From contig CM074195.1 in NCBI GenBank assembly GCA_037179385.1, forward strand, positions 11,507,887-11,571,886: a stretch of DNA of 64,000 bases. Direction: 5' to 3'. The DNA is from Holothuria scabra. Its lineage: Eukaryota; Echinodermata; Holothuroidea; Aspidochirotida; Holothuriidae. Made by a program: the position numbers and the translations under genes. Shown in pieces: positions 60,646 through 64,000 of the stretch. The first letter of the stretch is position 1. Each line of letters opens with the position of its first letter. The notes under the pieces are model-generated. The model did not search any database. It was not told where the DNA came from and worked only from the letters and a program-made list of their open reading frames with translations.

Positions 60646-61039
60646 CACAGACTTATGTACATGGACAGAGCATGTAACGTGTACGTCCTGTCCGTAGATG
60701 GTCGGCACCGTCCGGGACTTAAAAAAGGCGCACCAAGGTGGCCGCCGGGAAGATATAAATCGTCATATTTGATGACGACTCTTTAACATTTTAAACAAAG
60801 GTTAAACTTAAATCGCAGATAATATCATATTCCTGCAAAAATGTGAAGTGATTTTGACCTTACATTGCCGTAATTTAAAAATATTTCAACTTTCTTGCAA
60901 AATATGGGAATATGCTTGAGCAAGTCCAGACTATCACACAAAATCATAGCAGACAGCCATCTTGGTGCGCTTTTTCTCACACGTACGGTAGCGACAATTT
61001 ACCGTATAGTATGCTCTGTCCATGTATAGGAAGTCCGTG
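60646..61039. mobile_element. MITE family CACGGAC, copy 2 (hAT-like TSD)
   Basis: Second copy of the element at 10306-10686, same orientation and aligned end to end. The flanking 8-mers TGTAAATC and TATAAATC match at 7 of 8, so this insertion is independent. Confidence 0.8.
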
Positions 61040-61432
61040 TATAAATCTATCATGAGTTCATGACCTAACATACAATCTGAAAAAGGTGTTTAAACACGAT
61101 TTGGCCCATTTTATAAACACCTTTATGTTAAACACAATTGTGTAGCCTGATTCCCAAACATTTCGCACGTCAATTGTTAAACATGTAGTGCGAAAAAAAT
61201 GAGATATTGATAGATAAATGAACATACCGGTATACAACGGGAAATCGTTGCATTTTCTGTCCATGTGTCGTGAATTAATCTTTGCTTATCTGCTGCATTT
61301 TATAGTTAGGCATGTAAAGACCACAAAAAGAAAACAAAACGTTTGAGTCATTCAGTGATAGATTTCCCAAAAGCAAATCTAACTTACAGATTTCCAGTTT
61401 TCTTCACATTTTGTCAAATTGTCATGATGTCA

Positions 61433-61876
61433 TCACTTGAAATATCCCACGTAAAGCTTGAAATCGCGTTGAGTACCTACGGAAGCCGCAGCTGCATGCC
61501 AGTCAAGAAAATTTTCATTTTTTATGAAAAATAATTTGATGTCAATGACATCGAACTGAAATATGTGAAAATAAAGCGGACGATTAAAACGCTGTTCAGG
61601 AAAGCACATTAGAAGTGTTGCGTTTTGTATGTACAATACAAGATCTCCCGTATCCATCGTATCTTCTGATCGTGTTAATGTGGCCTTTTCTTGGTATGTA
61701 TCGTAATTACAAAAAGCGAGCTCTTTGCCCACAATTCCTGGGCTAATGAGAATTTTGTCAGAGTCAAAATAGTCAATATATAACTTGAGTTTTTTAGATT
61801 GAATAAAAACAGCTTTACCCCTTTTTGATGGGATCAAATAACGATCAGGCAATTTCCCGCGAGAATACATTAACAT
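61433..61876 (-). CDS. Orphan 147-residue ORF
   Basis: Starts at an ATG immediately after an in-frame TAA and runs 147 codons to TGA. The length is unlikely by chance at this AT content. Codon use looks ordinary and the peptide is not low-complexity: a basic start (PSKRGKAVFIQSKKLKLY), alternating beta-like segments such as DKILISPGIVGKELAF, an acidic centre and FDVIDIKLFFIKNE near the end. There is no signal peptide or clear membrane segment. No homologous family is recognised and no flanking exon was found. It may be a lineage-specific gene, one exon of a larger gene, or a decayed transposon ORF. Confidence 0.4.
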   Translation of the reverse strand: MLMYSRGKLPDRYLIPSKRGKAVFIQSKKLKLYIDYFDSDKILISPGIVGKELAFCNYDTYQEKATLTRSEDTMDTGDLVLYIQNATLLMCFPEQRFNRPLYFHIFQFDVIDIKLFFIKNENFLDWHAAAASVGTQRDFKLYVGYFK

Positions 61877-64000
61877 TTACGAGAAAATTCCCAGGGCACC
61901 CAAGTTTGCTATATTTATCCAAAGAGCGAGGCAAAGCGGTGTGGACTGTTAACTCTTAATGCTGTGGCTTATCATGCGTGAGTGTTGCATACGGCACGTG
62001 CTTGCGTGAAGTCTACTTTTATATAGATCGTTTTAATACCAATATTTCTATAGGATTATAGAGAGCGAAGAGGACAAAAAACGTAAAAATGCATAAAAAC
62101 AGTGCAATGACGTAACCAGAATTTTTGTCTTGGCGAAGAAGGACTGAGGAGGGGGAAAGTATTGAAGTGGTACAGACAACCAGTAACGATACTATCTTAG
62201 CAGAGCGTCATCATCAGATGACGCTTAGCGTTCAGGAAACATTTGGCTAACAATACCTCCCAGATTGTCGGAATTCAGGAGTGAAGTACACTGCTATGTG
62301 CTTCATTGGTTTCCTCCAGAATGACTTCAGTGTGACGTTAATGCATAAGGTCCATGGAGGCAAAGGCCAGACAGCAACAATAATTTGTGTAACGACCGGA
62401 TGGGCGAGCGTTTTTCTTCGTGTGCGTATGTCGAGCGTGCAGTGTACTTAAAGGGCCTAAGAAACCCCCTTATGAGCAGAACTGCTTGGGAAATGGTTCA
62501 CTGGCTATCGAAGCTTTGACTGTGTGCTCTTAATTCTATATGTCATCCCTTTGGGCACAAATTTGTTCCTCCAAATCTACACTGGGGTTCAGTGTTAGGC
62601 TAAGGGTTAGGTTTGCAGTATTACGCGGCTTGACCTCAGTATGTCACAACGTCTATAATTAACTCCATAGCTCTCCTTGCATGCAATTTATATCTGTAGG
62701 AAAAGACTTCTGTACTTTAAACTTCTATCAGAATTCGTTGAAGTGGCAGATGTAGTGGAATATCCAGACGTGGTCGCAAGGTGCGTCGTCCCCTCCGTAT
62801 TTGCCATCAAGCTTGTATAAGTACGCTTCAAAATGTGTCCAATTTAACAGTATTTTGAATCTCATCCCTCTTGATATTGCAAAGCAAAATGTTATTTTTA
62901 GCCATTTACTTGGTACATCGAAAGAGATTGAAGCACGTATACTACCTAAAAATATACTTATATCGTCGTATTTTCTATTGTTAGAATTTTGTCTCAGTCA
63001 CTGTTTTTAGTTTCCTGTATCTATGAAATGGGCAGGGTATAGGATGACTCGATAATGTTAGGATGTGACTATTTTGGGAACGACCTTTCAAATATAGGGG
63101 ACAGGCAAATATAGGGACTCTCTGTCTTTGTTGCCTCCACCTTCTCCCCGCACGGCTCCTCGACAGATCCCCTAACGACACTTGTTGATTCAAACATGAG
63201 CTTGAATTTCCCGTAGTTCGCAGTCGTTGCACTTTGCAACAGCGGAGAAGCTACTCTACTCTAGGCAAACGACACTTCTCCCTGATAAAGGATACATATT
63301 TCTCAAACTGAAGATTTATGGCTTCCCGTTTACGATCAATATGATACAGTGCAGTGTTAAGTTAGTGTATGAATGTCACGTCTCCGCTATCACGTGACAC
63401 GCGAACATACAAGGAAGCAAAATAAAAGTTTATGGAGACTGTTAAAAGGATTAACCCTAGGCTATGGCCTTAAATAAGTGCTTGCCAAAAATAATGAAAA
63501 TATCCATCGAGAGGAGCTTGCCTCAATTTTACTTGAAAAATGCATTCCTAGGTGTGACACAGCCTGTGCTCAGGTCCTCTTACATATTCAGGTAGCGTCG
63601 GCTTAACGAGATGAAAAACAGTGCGGATAGAGGCACAAAACATCTCGCAATGTTGATTGCAATTAGCCATTACAAAACATCACACGGAGACATCTGGGTG
63701 TCCATTAACTAGAAATGACGTCATTTAGAATATGACGTTAGCGAAGGTACAGTCGCTCGGCACAAAGCAATTACAGATTACACAGTGGCATTGTGGTAAG
63801 AAAGGTTTGTAACTTTCGAATTCAAAAAGTAAATGCAATGTAAGCGGTATTTCTGTTTTATCTATTTCAACTTGATTTTAATCGCGTTCAGATGGAAAAT
63901 CTAGTGATAATTAATTAGGAAGAAATTGAAATTAAGCAATGGTTGATTTCTTGAGGACAAAGTTTGAAAATTCCAGCATGCATGATGTGACTTTCCTACT
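61877..64000. other. Unassigned DNA
   Basis: 62190-62290 may be a very diverged hairpin-repeat copy (AGCAGAGCGTCATCATC). Otherwise nothing is supported. Confidence 0.35.

Overview
This is AT-rich animal genomic DNA. Genes are sparse and intron-bearing, and most of the window is made of short non-autonomous transposons, tRNA-derived SINE copies and microsatellites. Nothing bacterial or viral is seen. A tandem pair of rhodopsin-class GPCRs, a mosaic CpG-depleted block and the repeat types suggest a marine invertebrate, perhaps an echinoderm or other ambulacrarian. That placement is an inference and rests on no database search.

Layout. 1-9.3 kb: two tandemly duplicated GPCR genes on the + strand, each with a short 5'UTR intron and a single coding exon; dispersed repeats lie between them. 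9.4-24 kb: mostly miniature inverted-repeat elements (MITEs), with candidate exons at 12.3 kb (+), 13.5 kb (-) and 19.9 kb (-), and a 320-bp trinucleotide microsatellite at 17.8 kb. 24-39 kb: low-density DNA with candidate minus-strand exons at 27.6-29.0, 29.3-29.5 and 34.3-34.6 kb, and a plus-strand candidate at 35.2 kb. 39.6-47.1 kb: a predicted seven-exon plus-strand gene of unknown function (248 codons, all splice phases compatible, poly(A) signal at 47.06 kb). It starts in CpG-bearing DNA and runs through a strongly CpG-depleted block from about 40.2 to 52.4 kb. 52.4-53.2 kb: CpG content recovers. 53-64 kb: more MITEs and a 147-codon minus-strand ORF at 61.4-61.9 kb.

Best-supported items: the GPCR pair, the inverted-repeat elements (several with target-site duplications), the SINE family, and the direct and palindromic repeats. 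Candidate exons rest on open frames plus splice signals read by eye and are scored accordingly. The two most unusual observations are an inverted pair of 35-bp TTAA-ended sequences 14 kb apart that bracket the CpG-depleted block, and a group of MITEs whose interiors are arrays of a short word in both orientations. No clearly new biochemical system was recognised.
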